Below are positions 49,548 through 58,101 of a DNA stretch of 64,000 nucleotides, in pieces (position 1 is the first letter of the stretch; the number at the start of each line of letters is the position of its first letter). This DNA is from Actinomyces haliotis (GTDB lineage: Bacteria; Actinomycetota; Actinomycetes; Actinomycetales; Actinomycetaceae), in contig NZ_JACWNA010000007.1 of NCBI RefSeq assembly GCF_015355765.1, positions 1 to 64,000 on the forward strand, read 5' to 3'. The notes under the pieces are model-generated. The model saw only the letters and a program-made list of their open reading frames with translations, was not told the DNA's origin and did not search any database. A program made the translations under genes and the position numbers.

Positions 49548-49616
49548 ACCGCCTCTGTTACCGAGGGGCGCCTGGGGAGCGCTCCCCAGGCCTCTCCTCG
49601 GTAACGGAGGCGGTTT
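49548..49616. terminator. Long branched hairpin after map
   Basis: Outer arms of 19 bases (ACCGCCTCTGTTACCGAGG and its partner at 49596-49614, one G-T pair) enclose a second perfect palindrome CCTGGGGAGCGCTCCCCAGG (49571-49590), followed by TTT. Likely a strong terminator, but larger than needed. Confidence 0.7.
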
Positions 49617-49729
49617 CGCGCACAGTGCCGTGTACATTCAGGCGCAGGTCGCCGACGTGATGACGCACTCATCCCGCCGCCGCACACGCGTCCCAAGCCC
49701 CTCGCACGACACCTCCCGGAGGTACTCCC

Positions 49730-50893
49730 ATGGCTCTGCGCTTCAACCCGCCCCCGAACTGGCCCGCCCCGCCCGAGGGCTTCGTCCCCCCTGCCGGCTG
49801 GCAGCCCGACCCCGCCTGGGGCCCCGCCCCTGAGGGCTGGGAGCTGTGGGTCGACGACTCCGCCTCCGCGCCGGTCGCCGGCTCTGCCCACGACGCCGCC
49901 TGGGCGCCGACGCAGGCGATCCCGGGGCAGTCCGTGCCCGTCGCCAGCCCGACCGGTCAGCCCGCCTCGGCACCGTCCGGCGACTACGCCGCCGGCAACC
50001 AGTACGCGGGATCCGCGCCGGTCGCCTCCTCCGCGTCCTCGGCCAGCCCCTACGCGGCCAACATGAGCTACGCCCAGTCCCCAACGCCCTACCACAACCA
50101 GGGTCAGGCGGGCCCCGCCGCCTCGCAGCAGGGCGGCTGGCAGCCGATCGACGTCAACGGCGGCTCGGGCAACGGCGGCAAGAAGCCCGTGACGAAGCAG
50201 TGGTGGTTCTGGCTCATCATCGGTCTCGTCGTCCTCCTCATCCTCATCGGGATCATCGTCGCCATCGCGGGCGGCGGGGACGACAGCAAGACCGACGACA
50301 CCAAGGGCTCAGGCGTCGGATCGGCCGCCCCGGCGGACCCGACGACGTCCTCGGACTCCGGCTCGTCGAGCTCCGACTCCTCCTCATCTGACTCCTCCGA
50401 CTCCTCCTCCGACGAGCAGGGCATGTCGATGGACAACCCGGCTGACCCGACCACCCAGACGATCAAGATCAAGGCCGACAAGGACGCGACGGACCCTGAC
50501 GCCTCGATCGAGATCCAGTTCGGCGCCGTCGAGTGGGACGACACTGCCAAGATCAAGCAGGCCTACAAGGACCAGGACTACGAGGACGGCTTCGAGGACC
50601 CGGGCTCGGACAAGGTCTACATGCGCGTCCCCGTCACGGTGACCTACCACGGCAAGGGCCAGATGAGCTCCGGCGACGTCAAGATCGACTACGTCAACAA
50701 GGGCAACACCGTCGAGGCCAGCTGGGACGTCTCCCTCCTCGATGACGAGTTCACTATGCAGGACATGCCGCGCGACGGTGGCACCGTGACCGGCTACTTC
50801 ACCTACGCCATCCCGAAGTCGGACGAGAAGTCGGGCGTCTTCGCAGTGTCCGGCTTCTACGGTCAGGACGAGATGTACATGGCGGCCAAGTGA
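49730..50893 (+). CDS. Single-pass membrane protein with Pro/Trp-rich N-terminus
   Basis: A 387-residue protein of unknown role. Residues 5-45 contain PPNWPAPPEGFVPPAGWQPD and WGPAPEGWELW, resembling short Trp/Pro motifs found in actinobacterial membrane proteins. A Ser/Ala/Gln-rich stretch follows, then one transmembrane helix (about 160-182, WFWLIIGLVVLLILIGIIVAI). After an Asp/Ser linker the C-terminal 150 residues resemble an extracytoplasmic beta-sandwich (DUF4352-like; YMRVPVTVTYHGKGQMSSGDV). The ATG at 49730 has CGGAGG 7 nt upstream. No signal peptide; N-terminus cytosolic. A 14-bp hairpin separates it from rnpB. Confidence 0.75.
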   Translation: MALRFNPPPNWPAPPEGFVPPAGWQPDPAWGPAPEGWELWVDDSASAPVAGSAHDAAWAPTQAIPGQSVPVASPTGQPASAPSGDYAAGNQYAGSAPVASSASSASPYAANMSYAQSPTPYHNQGQAGPAASQQGGWQPIDVNGGSGNGGKKPVTKQWWFWLIIGLVVLLILIGIIVAIAGGGDDSKTDDTKGSGVGSAAPADPTTSSDSGSSSSDSSSSDSSDSSSDEQGMSMDNPADPTTQTIKIKADKDATDPDASIEIQFGAVEWDDTAKIKQAYKDQDYEDGFEDPGSDKVYMRVPVTVTYHGKGQMSSGDVKIDYVNKGNTVEASWDVSLLDDEFTMQDMPRDGGTVTGYFTYAIPKSDEKSGVFAVSGFYGQDEMYMAAK

Positions 50894-50933
50894 CTCCAGC
50901 GTCACGACCGTCGGTCAGTCACGTCGACTGACG

Positions 50934-50981
50934 ACGACGCGGCGGGCCTCCACCTGATGGGGTGGTCGCCCGCCGCGTCGT
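50934..50981. terminator. Hairpin between the membrane-protein gene and rnpB
   Basis: Arms ACGACGCGGCGGGC and GCCCGCCGCGTCGT (14 bp) with a small internal CACC/GGTG stem. It lies between convergent transcripts. Confidence 0.65.
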
Positions 50982-51021
50982 CGTACCCGGCTGCTGCGGG
51001 GAGCGTGCTTCGAGGTGGGGC

Positions 51022-51405
<384 letters not shown>

Positions 51406-51414
51406 GCGCGGAGC

Positions 51415-51420
51415 ACTCTA
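51415..51420 (-). promoter_or_regulatory. -10 box of rnpB
   Basis: TAGAGT on the minus strand lies about 7 bases before the predicted 5' end of RNase P RNA near 51407. It serves as an internal yardstick for the distance between -10 box and transcript start in this genome. Confidence 0.6.
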
Positions 51421-51521
51421 CCCCGGGCACCGTGCCGCACAGGTCCCGGCGGGTTCCGTCCGCCTGAGGCAACGGGCACAGGGCCCCGCCGCCACGGAGG
51501 CACCTCGCCTACGATGCCGTC

Positions 51522-52328
51522 GTGCTGCTCCTCCTGCCGCCCTCCGAGGGCAAGACCGCGCCGCGCCGCGGCGACCCGCTCGACCTCGGCGCCCTCCTCG
51601 GAGCCCCCGCTCTCACCGGCCCCCGCCGGAGCCTCATGGACGAGCTCACGCGGCTCGGCACCGGACCGGACACGGCCCGTGTCCTCGGACTGGGGCCGCG
51701 CAGCGCCGAGGAGGCGGCCCTGAACACGACCCTGAGCACCGCGCCGGCCGCACCCGCGTACGCCCTCTACACCGGTGTCCTCTACGAGGCTGCCGGCCTG
51801 CACGCCCTCGCGCGTCGCAAGGCCGTGCGACGGGTGCTCGCTGAGGAGGTCGTCATCCTCTCGGGGCTGTGGGGCGCCCTGCGCGCCACCGACGCGGTCC
51901 CGGACCACCGACTCTCGATGGGCGTGACGCTCCCCGGTGCCGGTCGCCTGGCCGCCTTCTGGAAGCCGCACCTCAAGCCCGTGATCCGCGACCTGGCCCA
52001 GGCCTCCGGTGGCGTCATCGTCGACTGCCGCTCGGGGGCGTACTCCCCCGCCTGGCAGCCCGCCGCGGCCGACGCCGTCGACCTCCTGCGGGTCAAGGTC
52101 GTTCAGGAGGCGCCCGACGGCTCGCTCACCACCGTGTCCCACTGGGCGAAGCACACCCGGGGCCTGCTCACGGGCGCGATCGTGGACCGCCGTGCCCAGG
52201 CACCGCGGTCGCTGCGCGTCCTCGACGACGTCGCTGAGCTCGCTGCGGGCCTGGATGCCGTCCGCGCCGTCGAGCTCGGCCAGGCCGACCGGGAGGGGCG
52301 CCGGGACCTCGTGCTGCGACTGGCCTGA
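51522..52328 (+). CDS. yaaA: YaaA-family peroxide stress protein
   Basis: A 268-residue member of the YaaA/DUF328 family, linked in E. coli to lowering free iron during peroxide stress. The N-terminal MLLLLPPSEGKT motif is diagnostic; ILSGLWGALRATDAVPDHRLSMG and VIVDCRSGAYSPAW are conserved segments. Cytosolic, no membrane segment. The GTG at 51522 is preceded by TACGAT (51510-51515) 6 bases upstream and no Shine-Dalgarno. It is divergent from rnpB (116 bases apart). Confidence 0.9.
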   Translation: MLLLLPPSEGKTAPRRGDPLDLGALLGAPALTGPRRSLMDELTRLGTGPDTARVLGLGPRSAEEAALNTTLSTAPAAPAYALYTGVLYEAAGLHALARRKAVRRVLAEEVVILSGLWGALRATDAVPDHRLSMGVTLPGAGRLAAFWKPHLKPVIRDLAQASGGVIVDCRSGAYSPAWQPAAADAVDLLRVKVVQEAPDGSLTTVSHWAKHTRGLLTGAIVDRRAQAPRSLRVLDDVAELAAGLDAVRAVELGQADREGRRDLVLRLA

Positions 52329-52359
52329 GCCCGCCGCCGTCCCGAGCCCCGCACGACGG

Positions 52360-52398
52360 ACGACGCCCCGGGCACCGTGGCGGTGCCCGGGGCGTCGT
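52360..52398. terminator. Bidirectional hairpin after yaaA
   Basis: A perfect 17-bp stem beginning ACGACGCCCCGGGCACC with a 5-base loop, between convergent yaaA and the coiled-coil gene. No T tract. Confidence 0.7.
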
Positions 52399-52442
52399 GC
52401 TGCGCCGTCGTCAGCGGGAGGGCGCAGGACCCAGGGGTCCGC

Positions 52443-53177
52443 TCAGACGTCCATGCGGACGAGGATGACGTCGCCCTCCTCGGCGTGGATGACGGCGTCG
52501 GCCGGGGCGGCAGCGATGCGCGCGTGCTCCTGGGGGCTGATCTCGATGGCGGCTCCCTCGAGCCGGCGCCCGTAGAGAGCGGCGACCCCGATCCCGCCGG
52601 TGGCCTCGCGGACGGCGTCGTAGTCGGCGAGGAGCGCGTCGTCGATGGTCGCGGCGAGGTCCTCGCGCGCCTTGCGCGTCTGCGCGACCTCGGCGTCGAT
52701 GCGGGCGAACTCGGAGTCGCGCTCGGCGGTCAGCTCGCGGCCTGCCGCGCGGATCTCCGCCTCCTCTGCGGTGAGGCGATCGACCTCGGCCTGGGCGGCG
52801 TCAAGGGCCTCGATGGCGGCGAGCTGCTCGTCCTCGAGGACGGACTGGCGTCGGCCGAGCTGGTCGATCTCGCCCTGGATGGCGGTGAGGTCGCGGGCGC
52901 CGGCGGCTCCCGACGAGAGCCGCTCGCGCAGGACCTCGGCACGGCGGTTCACCTGGCCGACCTCGTCCTCGCTCTTGGTGACGACGGTCCTGGTGTCGGC
53001 CAGGGTCCCGGCGGCGACGACGGCCTCGCGCTTGTTGGTGCGCAGGCGCTCGATGGTGGCCTCGATGCGGGCGAGCACGGGGAGGTTCTTTCGCTCGTGG
53101 GCGAGCCGGGCGAGCCGGGAGTCGAGCTGCTGGAGGTCGATGAGCAGACGCTGCTGGGCAAGGGGTGCGCTCGTCAC
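52443..53177 (-). CDS. Coiled-coil protein of the zinc-ribbon (CT398-like) family lacking the cysteines
   Basis: A 244-residue protein with a long helical hairpin (residues 10-180; QQRLLIDLQQLDSRLARL to EVAQTRKAREDLAATID), as in the CT398-like family found next to Nif3 proteins. The family normally ends in a C4 zinc ribbon with two CxxC pairs. Here the C-terminus reads GRRLEGAAIEISPQEHARI and VIHAEEGDVILVRM, where no cysteine remains, so zinc binding seems lost. GTG start at 53177, AAGGA 9 nt upstream. The Nif3 gene lies 82 bases upstream on the same strand. Confidence 0.82.
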   Translation of the reverse strand: MTSAPLAQQRLLIDLQQLDSRLARLAHERKNLPVLARIEATIERLRTNKREAVVAAGTLADTRTVVTKSEDEVGQVNRRAEVLRERLSSGAAGARDLTAIQGEIDQLGRRQSVLEDEQLAAIEALDAAQAEVDRLTAEEAEIRAAGRELTAERDSEFARIDAEVAQTRKAREDLAATIDDALLADYDAVREATGGIGVAALYGRRLEGAAIEISPQEHARIAAAPADAVIHAEEGDVILVRMDV

Positions 53178-53258
53178 TGCGGGGGTCCTTCGCTGGCCGG
53201 GGTATCGAGTTCTGTGCGGTGCCCGGGCGAGGCGGCGGACGCCGTCCGGGGACGGCGC

Positions 53259-54143
53259 TCAGGAGCCGGTGCTCAGGCGCAGCGTCCAGGGGTCGGTGAC
53301 GACCGTCGAGACGTGCGCGGTCAGTGTACGTCCCCCCTGCGCGGCGCCCTCCTCGAGACGGCGGGCGAGCGGGGGAAGGCCGACCCACTCGGTGGCCCAG
53401 TGGGTCCCGCACAGGAGGTAGGGGCGGCCGCCCTCGAGGTGGTCGGAGGCGGGGTGGTGGCGAAGGTCGGCGGTGAGGAAGACGTCGGCGCCGGCCTCGC
53501 GCGCGGCGCCGAGGAGGGAGTCGCCCGCCCCGCCGGAGACGGCGACGCGCTCGACGAGGGCCTCGGGGTCGCCGCCGACGAGGAGACCGGGCGCGGTGTC
53601 GGGCAGGGCGCGGGCGACGTCCTCAGCGAGCGCTCGCAGCGTCGTCGACGCCGGGAGGGAGCCGACGCGGCCGATGCCGAGAGCGGGGTCGGCGTCGGCG
53701 GGCTCGAGGGGGACGGTGCCGGTCAGCCCGAGGAGGTCCGCGAGGGCGTCGGCGTTGCCGCCGCGGGCGGAGTCCCAGGTGGTGTGGGCGTTGGCCAGGG
53801 CGATGCCGGCGCGGATGAGGCGGTGGACGATGCGGCCCTTGGGGTCGACGGCGCCGACGTGGTCGGTGCCGCGCAGGAAGAGGGGGTGGTGGGTGATGAC
53901 CATGTCGACGCCGCGCTCGATGGCCTCGTCGACGACGGCGGTGAGGGGGTCCATGGCGAGCAGGACGGTGCGCACGGGGTCGGCGGGGTCGCCGCAGATG
54001 AGGGTGTTGGAGTCCCAGTCCTCGGCGAGCTCGGCCGGGGCCGCCTCGCGGAGGAGGTCGACGACGTCGCCGACGGTGAGGGGCTCCTCATCGCGCGCGG
54101 TGCCGGTGCTCGTGGTGGTCGGCGTGCTCGTCTCGTCTGCCAT
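53259..54143 (-). CDS. Nif3-like dinuclear metal centre protein
   Basis: A 294-residue protein of the Nif3/GTP cyclohydrolase I type 2-like family, exact role unknown. Metal-binding motifs are VITHHPLFLRG and ALANAHTTWDSARGGNADALAD in the N-terminal half and GGAGDSLLGAAREAGADVFLTADLRHHP in the second. CGTHWATEW supplies the last His. The ATG at 54143 has TACCCT (54155-54150) 6 bases upstream and no Shine-Dalgarno, so leaderless translation is likely. It precedes the coiled-coil gene in the order typical for Actinobacteria. Confidence 0.88.
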   Translation of the reverse strand: MADETSTPTTTSTGTARDEEPLTVGDVVDLLREAAPAELAEDWDSNTLICGDPADPVRTVLLAMDPLTAVVDEAIERGVDMVITHHPLFLRGTDHVGAVDPKGRIVHRLIRAGIALANAHTTWDSARGGNADALADLLGLTGTVPLEPADADPALGIGRVGSLPASTTLRALAEDVARALPDTAPGLLVGGDPEALVERVAVSGGAGDSLLGAAREAGADVFLTADLRHHPASDHLEGGRPYLLCGTHWATEWVGLPPLARRLEEGAAQGGRTLTAHVSTVVTDPWTLRLSTGS

Positions 54144-54173
54144 GCGGGCAGGGTATCGGCAGGGGCCCGTCAG

Positions 54174-54255
54174 TGCCTCCAGCGGGACTCGAACCCGCAC
54201 GCCCAGGGGCATCGGCTTTTAAGGCCGCTGTGTCTACCGGTTCCACCATGGAGGC
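54174..54255 (-). tRNA. tRNA-Leu (anticodon TAA)
   Basis: An 82-nt class II tRNA on the minus strand. Acceptor GCCTCCA/TGGAGGC, discriminator A. Anticodon loop CTTAAAA with TAA at 54219-54221; the outermost anticodon-stem pair is a G-A mismatch. Variable arm TGCCCCTGGGCG and T-arm TGCGGG-TTCGAGT-CCCGC. It is 4 bases downstream of the abnormal tRNA locus, hence probably co-transcribed. Confidence 0.92.
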
Positions 54256-54259
54256 TCGG

Positions 54260-54350
54260 TACCCCCGCTGGGATTCGAACCCAGGACCATGTGCTTATCA
54301 GGCACGGACGAGGTATAAGCTCGCTGCTCTAACCGCTGAGCTACGGGGGC
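54260..54350 (-). tRNA. Abnormal 91-nt tRNA with two anticodon-like hairpins (Ile, UAU or GAU)
   Basis: Acceptor GCCCCCG/CGGGGGT (one G-T), D-arm GCTC/GAGC and T-arm CTGGG-TTCGAAT-CCCAG are normal. Between D-arm and T-arm lie two hairpins with 7-base loops. GCGAG-CTTATAC-CTCGT would give anticodon UAU (54315-54317) with a 23-nt variable arm. GTGC-CTGATAA-GCAC (54291-54305) carries the exact loop of tRNA-Ile(GAU) and is followed by an ordinary 5-base variable loop TGGTC. So it is either a class II tRNA-Ile(UAU) or a tRNA-Ile(GAU) with an 18-base insertion before the anticodon stem. Confidence 0.72.
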
Positions 54351-54384
54351 TCGGAGGGGGCGATGACGCTCTTCCGACGCCGTG

Positions 54385-54390
54385 AGGTTA
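54385..54390 (-). promoter_or_regulatory. Possible -10 box for the two-tRNA transcript
   Basis: TAACCT on the minus strand, about 35 bases before the abnormal tRNA. No good -35 is seen. The nearby plus-strand TAGCCT at 54443-54448 may serve the divergent aminotransferase gene. Confidence 0.4.
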
Positions 54391-54501
54391 CCCCAGCGCG
54401 GGCCGCTCACCGGACGCCCCGGCGGCGCCGTCGTCGCCCGCCTAGCCTGGTTCCGCGCCGGTCCGCGCTCCCGCGGCGGCGCCGGATGAGGGGAGCCAGC
54501 C

Positions 54502-55680
54502 ATGAAGATCGCGCAGCGGGCGCTCGACGCCCAGCCCTTCCACGCCATGAGCATCGGGGCCCGGGCCCGCGAGATCGAGGCGGCCGGCGCGCACGTCGCC
54601 AAGCTGAGCCTCGGCGAGCCCTCCTTCGGAGCTCCCCCGGGCGTCCACGAGGCCATGCGCGAGGCGATGGACGGCCGTCCGCTGCCCTACACGCCGGCGG
54701 CCGGGCTGCCGGCGCTGCGCGAGGCCGTCGCGGGCCTCTACCGCGACCGCCACGGCGTCGAGGTGGACCCGCGCCGCGTCCTCATCACGGCGGGGGCCTC
54801 GGCGGGCCTGCTGCTCGCGACGGCGCTCACGACGGGGCCCGGCGACGACGTCGTCATGGCGGACCCCTGCTACCCCTGCAACCGCGAGCTCGTGAGCGCC
54901 TTCGGGGGCAACGTCGTCCTCGCCCCGACGACGCCGGCCACCCGCTACCAGCTCGACCGCGCCACGATGGAGGCGGCGTGGACGGAGCGGACGGTCGCCG
55001 TCCAGCTGGCGACGCCGTCGAACCCGACGGGCACGACGATCCCCTTCGAGGAGCTCGCCGCGATCTGCGCCAGCGCTCGCGAGCGCGGGGCGTGGCGGAT
55101 CGTCGACGAGATCTACCTGTCGCTCGCAGACCCGGCGCCCGACGGCTCCCCCGCGCGCACGGCGCTGGAGGCGGACCCGGACGCGATCATCGTGTCCTCC
55201 TTCTCGAAGTACTTCGGGATGACGGGGTGGCGGCTCGGCTGGCTCATCCTGCCTGAGGCGCTCCTCGAGGCGGCCGACAACCTCGCCGTCAACTTCTTCC
55301 TGTGCGCCTCGACGCCGACGCAGGTGGCGGCCCTGTCCTGCTTCACGCCGGAGGCGCTCGCCGCGTGCGAGGAGCGACGCGAGGAGCTGCTCGTGCGCCG
55401 CGGCATCGTCCTGGAGGGGCTCGAGCGGATCGGGCTGCCGGTGCCGGTGCTGCCCGACGGGGCCTTCTACGCCTACTTCGACGTCTCGGGCACGGGACTG
55501 GACGCCTGGACCTTCTGCGAGCGGGCGCTGGAGGAGACGCACGTGGCGCTCACCCCGGGGCGCGACTTCGGGCCGTCGACGGGCGACACGCACGTGCGAC
55601 TGTCCTACGCGGCTGGCCGCGAGGAGCTGGCCGAGGGGCTGGAGCGGCTCGGCGTCTTCGTGGCGGGTCTGCGCGGCTGA
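54502..55680 (+). CDS. PLP-dependent class I/II aminotransferase
   Basis: A 392-residue fold-type I aminotransferase of the aspartate/aromatic group. The PLP lysine is Lys236 in SSFSKYFGMTGWRLGW. Other motifs are TAGASAGLLLATALT, DPCYPCNRELVSAFGG, QLATPSNPTGTTIP and RIVDEIYLSLAD, plus the substrate-binding Arg in HVRLSYAAGREEL. ATG at 54502, GAGGGGAG 7 nt upstream. The substrate cannot be assigned. It stands alone between the tRNA locus and a convergent DUF218 gene. Confidence 0.9.
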   Translation: MKIAQRALDAQPFHAMSIGARAREIEAAGAHVAKLSLGEPSFGAPPGVHEAMREAMDGRPLPYTPAAGLPALREAVAGLYRDRHGVEVDPRRVLITAGASAGLLLATALTTGPGDDVVMADPCYPCNRELVSAFGGNVVLAPTTPATRYQLDRATMEAAWTERTVAVQLATPSNPTGTTIPFEELAAICASARERGAWRIVDEIYLSLADPAPDGSPARTALEADPDAIIVSSFSKYFGMTGWRLGWLILPEALLEAADNLAVNFFLCASTPTQVAALSCFTPEALAACEERREELLVRRGIVLEGLERIGLPVPVLPDGAFYAYFDVSGTGLDAWTFCERALEETHVALTPGRDFGPSTGDTHVRLSYAAGREELAEGLERLGVFVAGLRG

Positions 55681-55762
55681 GCCACGCGGCGCAGCCGGCG
55701 CTGATGGCGGGCGGCCCGACCCAGGCGCCGGCACCCCGTCGTCAGTGCCCTGCCGCGGCTGC

Positions 55763-56449
55763 TCAGTCGCGGGACGCGAGGAGACGGCGCACGCCGGCGA
55801 GCCCCTGGGCCGAGTCCTGCGCCCAGCCGTCGACGTGCTCCGAGAGCCACAGGTCGACGAGACCCATGAGGACGCCCCACGTTCCCGCGCTCGGGAGCGG
55901 ATCCGCACCGTCCGACGTCGTCGCCGCGGCGAGGCGGTCGGCAAGGTCGGGGCGTTGGAGGGCGAGGAAGTGGCGGGCCTTGGCGGCGTGGACCGGCTCG
56001 GAGACGACGACGATATGTGGGGCGTCCTCGAGCAGCGGCGCGCAGTTGGCGACGTTCTCCCAGGTGGAGCGCGAGGCCCCCTCGACGCGGACCACGCCCC
56101 TCCAGCCGAGGTCGCGGGCGGCGTCGGCGAGGAGGCGGGCCTCGGGGACGGGACCGGCGACGCCGCCGCCGGAGACGACGAGGACGTCGCCCGGCCGCGC
56201 GACGGCGAGGGCGGCGCGCACGCGTGCGAGGTTCTGCTCCCCCGCCGTGGTGCCGGTGTCGGCGTGACCGAGGACGAGGACGGTGCGGGAGCGGCTCGTC
56301 GTGCAGGCGCCGGCGGGATCCTGGCCGCCGCCCCGCGGCAGGTACCAGGTCGCGGCGCGGTGCTCAATGACGCGAAATCCGGCGCCGGCCGCGAGCGCGG
56401 TCCCTGCGACGGCGCCCAGCACCCAGGCGGCGGCGAGCGTCGGTCTCAT
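55763..56449 (-). CDS. DUF218 (YdcF/ElyC-like) membrane-anchored protein
   Basis: A 228-residue protein with an N-terminal transmembrane anchor (residues 5-25) and an extracytoplasmic DUF218 domain. Conserved elements are TVLVLGHADTG, VLVVSGGGVAGPVPEARLLADAA, EGASRSTWENVANCAPLL and IVVVSEPVHAAKARHFLA. Relatives such as SanA and ElyC affect envelope integrity, but biochemical activity is unclear. ATG at 56449, AAGGAG 6 nt upstream. Divergent from the methyltransferase gene (79 bases). Confidence 0.84.
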   Translation of the reverse strand: MRPTLAAAWVLGAVAGTALAAGAGFRVIEHRAATWYLPRGGGQDPAGACTTSRSRTVLVLGHADTGTTAGEQNLARVRAALAVARPGDVLVVSGGGVAGPVPEARLLADAARDLGWRGVVRVEGASRSTWENVANCAPLLEDAPHIVVVSEPVHAAKARHFLALQRPDLADRLAAATTSDGADPLPSAGTWGVLMGLVDLWLSEHVDGWAQDSAQGLAGVRRLLASRD

Positions 56450-56528
56450 ACCGGCTCCTTCCTCACGCTGCCGGGATCGTGGTGAGGCTAGTCCGTCGTC
56501 ACGAGCTCTGGCTCGCTACGCTCGGTCC

Positions 56529-57644
56529 ATGCCTGAGAACGCGGTGAGCGACGCGTACTCCCGACGCGCCCGCGAGTACGCCGAGGCCCTCGGGCAGATC
56601 TCGGCGACGGCACCGGCCGACCGCGACACGATCGCGGCCTGGGCCCTCGCCTGCGGCGGGCCCGTCGTCGACCTGGGCTGCGGCCCCGGGCAATGGACCG
56701 CGTACCTGGACGCGCTCGGTGCGAAGGCCTCCGGGGTGGACCCGAGCCAGGCCTTCATCGGGATCGCCCGGGCCGAGCACCCGGGCGTCGGCTTCACCGC
56801 CGGCACCGCCGCCGACGCCCCACCCGGTGGGGCCGCGGGCGTCCTGGCCTGGTACTCCCTCATCCACGTCCCTCCGGAGCGCCTCGGCGAGGAGCTCGCC
56901 GCGGTCCGCCGCCTCCTCCGGCCGGGCGGGCGCCTCCTCGCCGGCTTCTTCGCCGCCGACACGGTCGCGCCCTTCGACCACGCGGTCACGCGTGCGTGGA
57001 CCTGGACGCCCGAGTGGATCACCGAGCGGCTCGAGGAGGCGGGGCTCGCCGTCGAGCACGTGCGGCGGCGGCAGGACCCGGGTGCGCGCGAGCACGGGGA
57101 GGTCTGGGCGGTCCTGCCATCCGGCGGCACCGTGGGTCGCCGCGTCACCGACGTCATCGGCGGCCCCAGCTGGGTGCTGAGCGGTGAGACCCTCGACCCG
57201 GTCATCACGGATCTCCCCGCCTTCCGCGCCGGCCTCGCGCACGACCCGCTCGCGGGCGCGATCGAGGCGCTGTGGACGGGGCGCGTCGCCGAGGCTCGCG
57301 TCCTGCTGCACGGAGCGCAGCCCACCGTCCGAACGCGAGCGCTCCTCGCCGACTGCGACCGCCGCTCGGGGGACGCCGGGGCAGCCGTCTCGGCGCTGCG
57401 GTCACTCCTCGCCGAGCACGAGGACGACCGGTGGGCACCGGTGCTCCGTCAGCACCTGGGCAAGGCGCTGCTCGCCGTTGGCGAGGTCGACGCTGCCCGC
57501 CGCGAGCTGAGGCTCGCGCTCGAGGCCCGTCTGGAGGCAGGAGCCGACGCGGGGCTCCTCGCCTCGAGCCGTCAGGCTCTCGCCCGGACGGGCCTCGGAG
57601 TCGGACCGAGGACGCCCACCGGACCTGCAGGCACGGGCGACTGA
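56529..57644 (+). CDS. SAM-dependent methyltransferase fused to a TPR-like domain
   Basis: A 371-residue two-part protein. Residues 1-200 are a class I methyltransferase (VVDLGCGPGQWTAYL motif I, GVDPSQAFIGIA motif II, LAWYSLIHVPPERL, LRPGGRLLAGFF). Residues 225-355 are a helical region like tetratricopeptide repeats (AIEALWTGRVAEARVLLHGA, ALLADCDRRSGDAGAAVSAL, HLGKALLAVGEVDAARRELRLALEA). The C-terminal half could bind a partner protein. ATG at 56529 with TACGCT 6 bases upstream and no Shine-Dalgarno. Substrate unknown. Confidence 0.82.
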   Translation: MPENAVSDAYSRRAREYAEALGQISATAPADRDTIAAWALACGGPVVDLGCGPGQWTAYLDALGAKASGVDPSQAFIGIARAEHPGVGFTAGTAADAPPGGAAGVLAWYSLIHVPPERLGEELAAVRRLLRPGGRLLAGFFAADTVAPFDHAVTRAWTWTPEWITERLEEAGLAVEHVRRRQDPGAREHGEVWAVLPSGGTVGRRVTDVIGGPSWVLSGETLDPVITDLPAFRAGLAHDPLAGAIEALWTGRVAEARVLLHGAQPTVRTRALLADCDRRSGDAGAAVSALRSLLAEHEDDRWAPVLRQHLGKALLAVGEVDAARRELRLALEARLEAGADAGLLASSRQALARTGLGVGPRTPTGPAGTGD

Positions 57645-57672
57645 GCCAGCCGCAGCGCCACGGTCCCGCGTC

Positions 57673-58101
57673 TCAGTGTGACGAATGCGCTGACGCTCGT
57701 GAGACGAGCAGCGGAGTCAGCCACGGGTAGGTGAGCTCCTCGGGCGCGGGCAGCTGCCTGAACCACCGAGCCTCGGCGATCTCGGAGGCGGGAAGGGCGT
57801 CCTGGCGCTCGGGCGCGGCCGCGTAGAGCCGTCCCCAGGCGCCGGGCCGGTCGCCGTCGACCCACACGTCGCAGACGGGGGCGAGGTCGCGGACAACGAC
57901 GCCGGACTCCTCGTAGAGCTCCCGCGCCGCCGCGGCGCGCGTGGTCTCCCCGGGCTCGACGTGCCCGCCCTGCGTCTCCCAGGTGCTCCGGTCCCGGTGG
58001 CGGCTGAGGAGCAGACGGCCCTCGTGCACGGTGACGACCATGACGAAGGCGCAGGCGTGCGCGGCGTCGACGGCGCGGGTCGTGACCCGGGGCCCGGTCA
58101 C
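57673..58101 (-). CDS. NUDIX hydrolase
   Basis: A 142-residue NUDIX-family pyrophosphohydrolase. The NUDIX box GHVEPGETTRAAAARELYEESGV is complete with its catalytic glutamates. The rest of the fold is visible in CAFVMVVTVHEGRLLLSRH and EARWFRQLPAPEEL. The GTG at 58101 overlaps the DUF952 stop by 4 bases (GTGA), so the two are translationally coupled. Substrate unknown. Confidence 0.9.
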   Translation of the reverse strand: MTGPRVTTRAVDAAHACAFVMVVTVHEGRLLLSRHRDRSTWETQGGHVEPGETTRAAAARELYEESGVVVRDLAPVCDVWVDGDRPGAWGRLYAAAPERQDALPASEIAEARWFRQLPAPEELTYPWLTPLLVSRASAHSSH

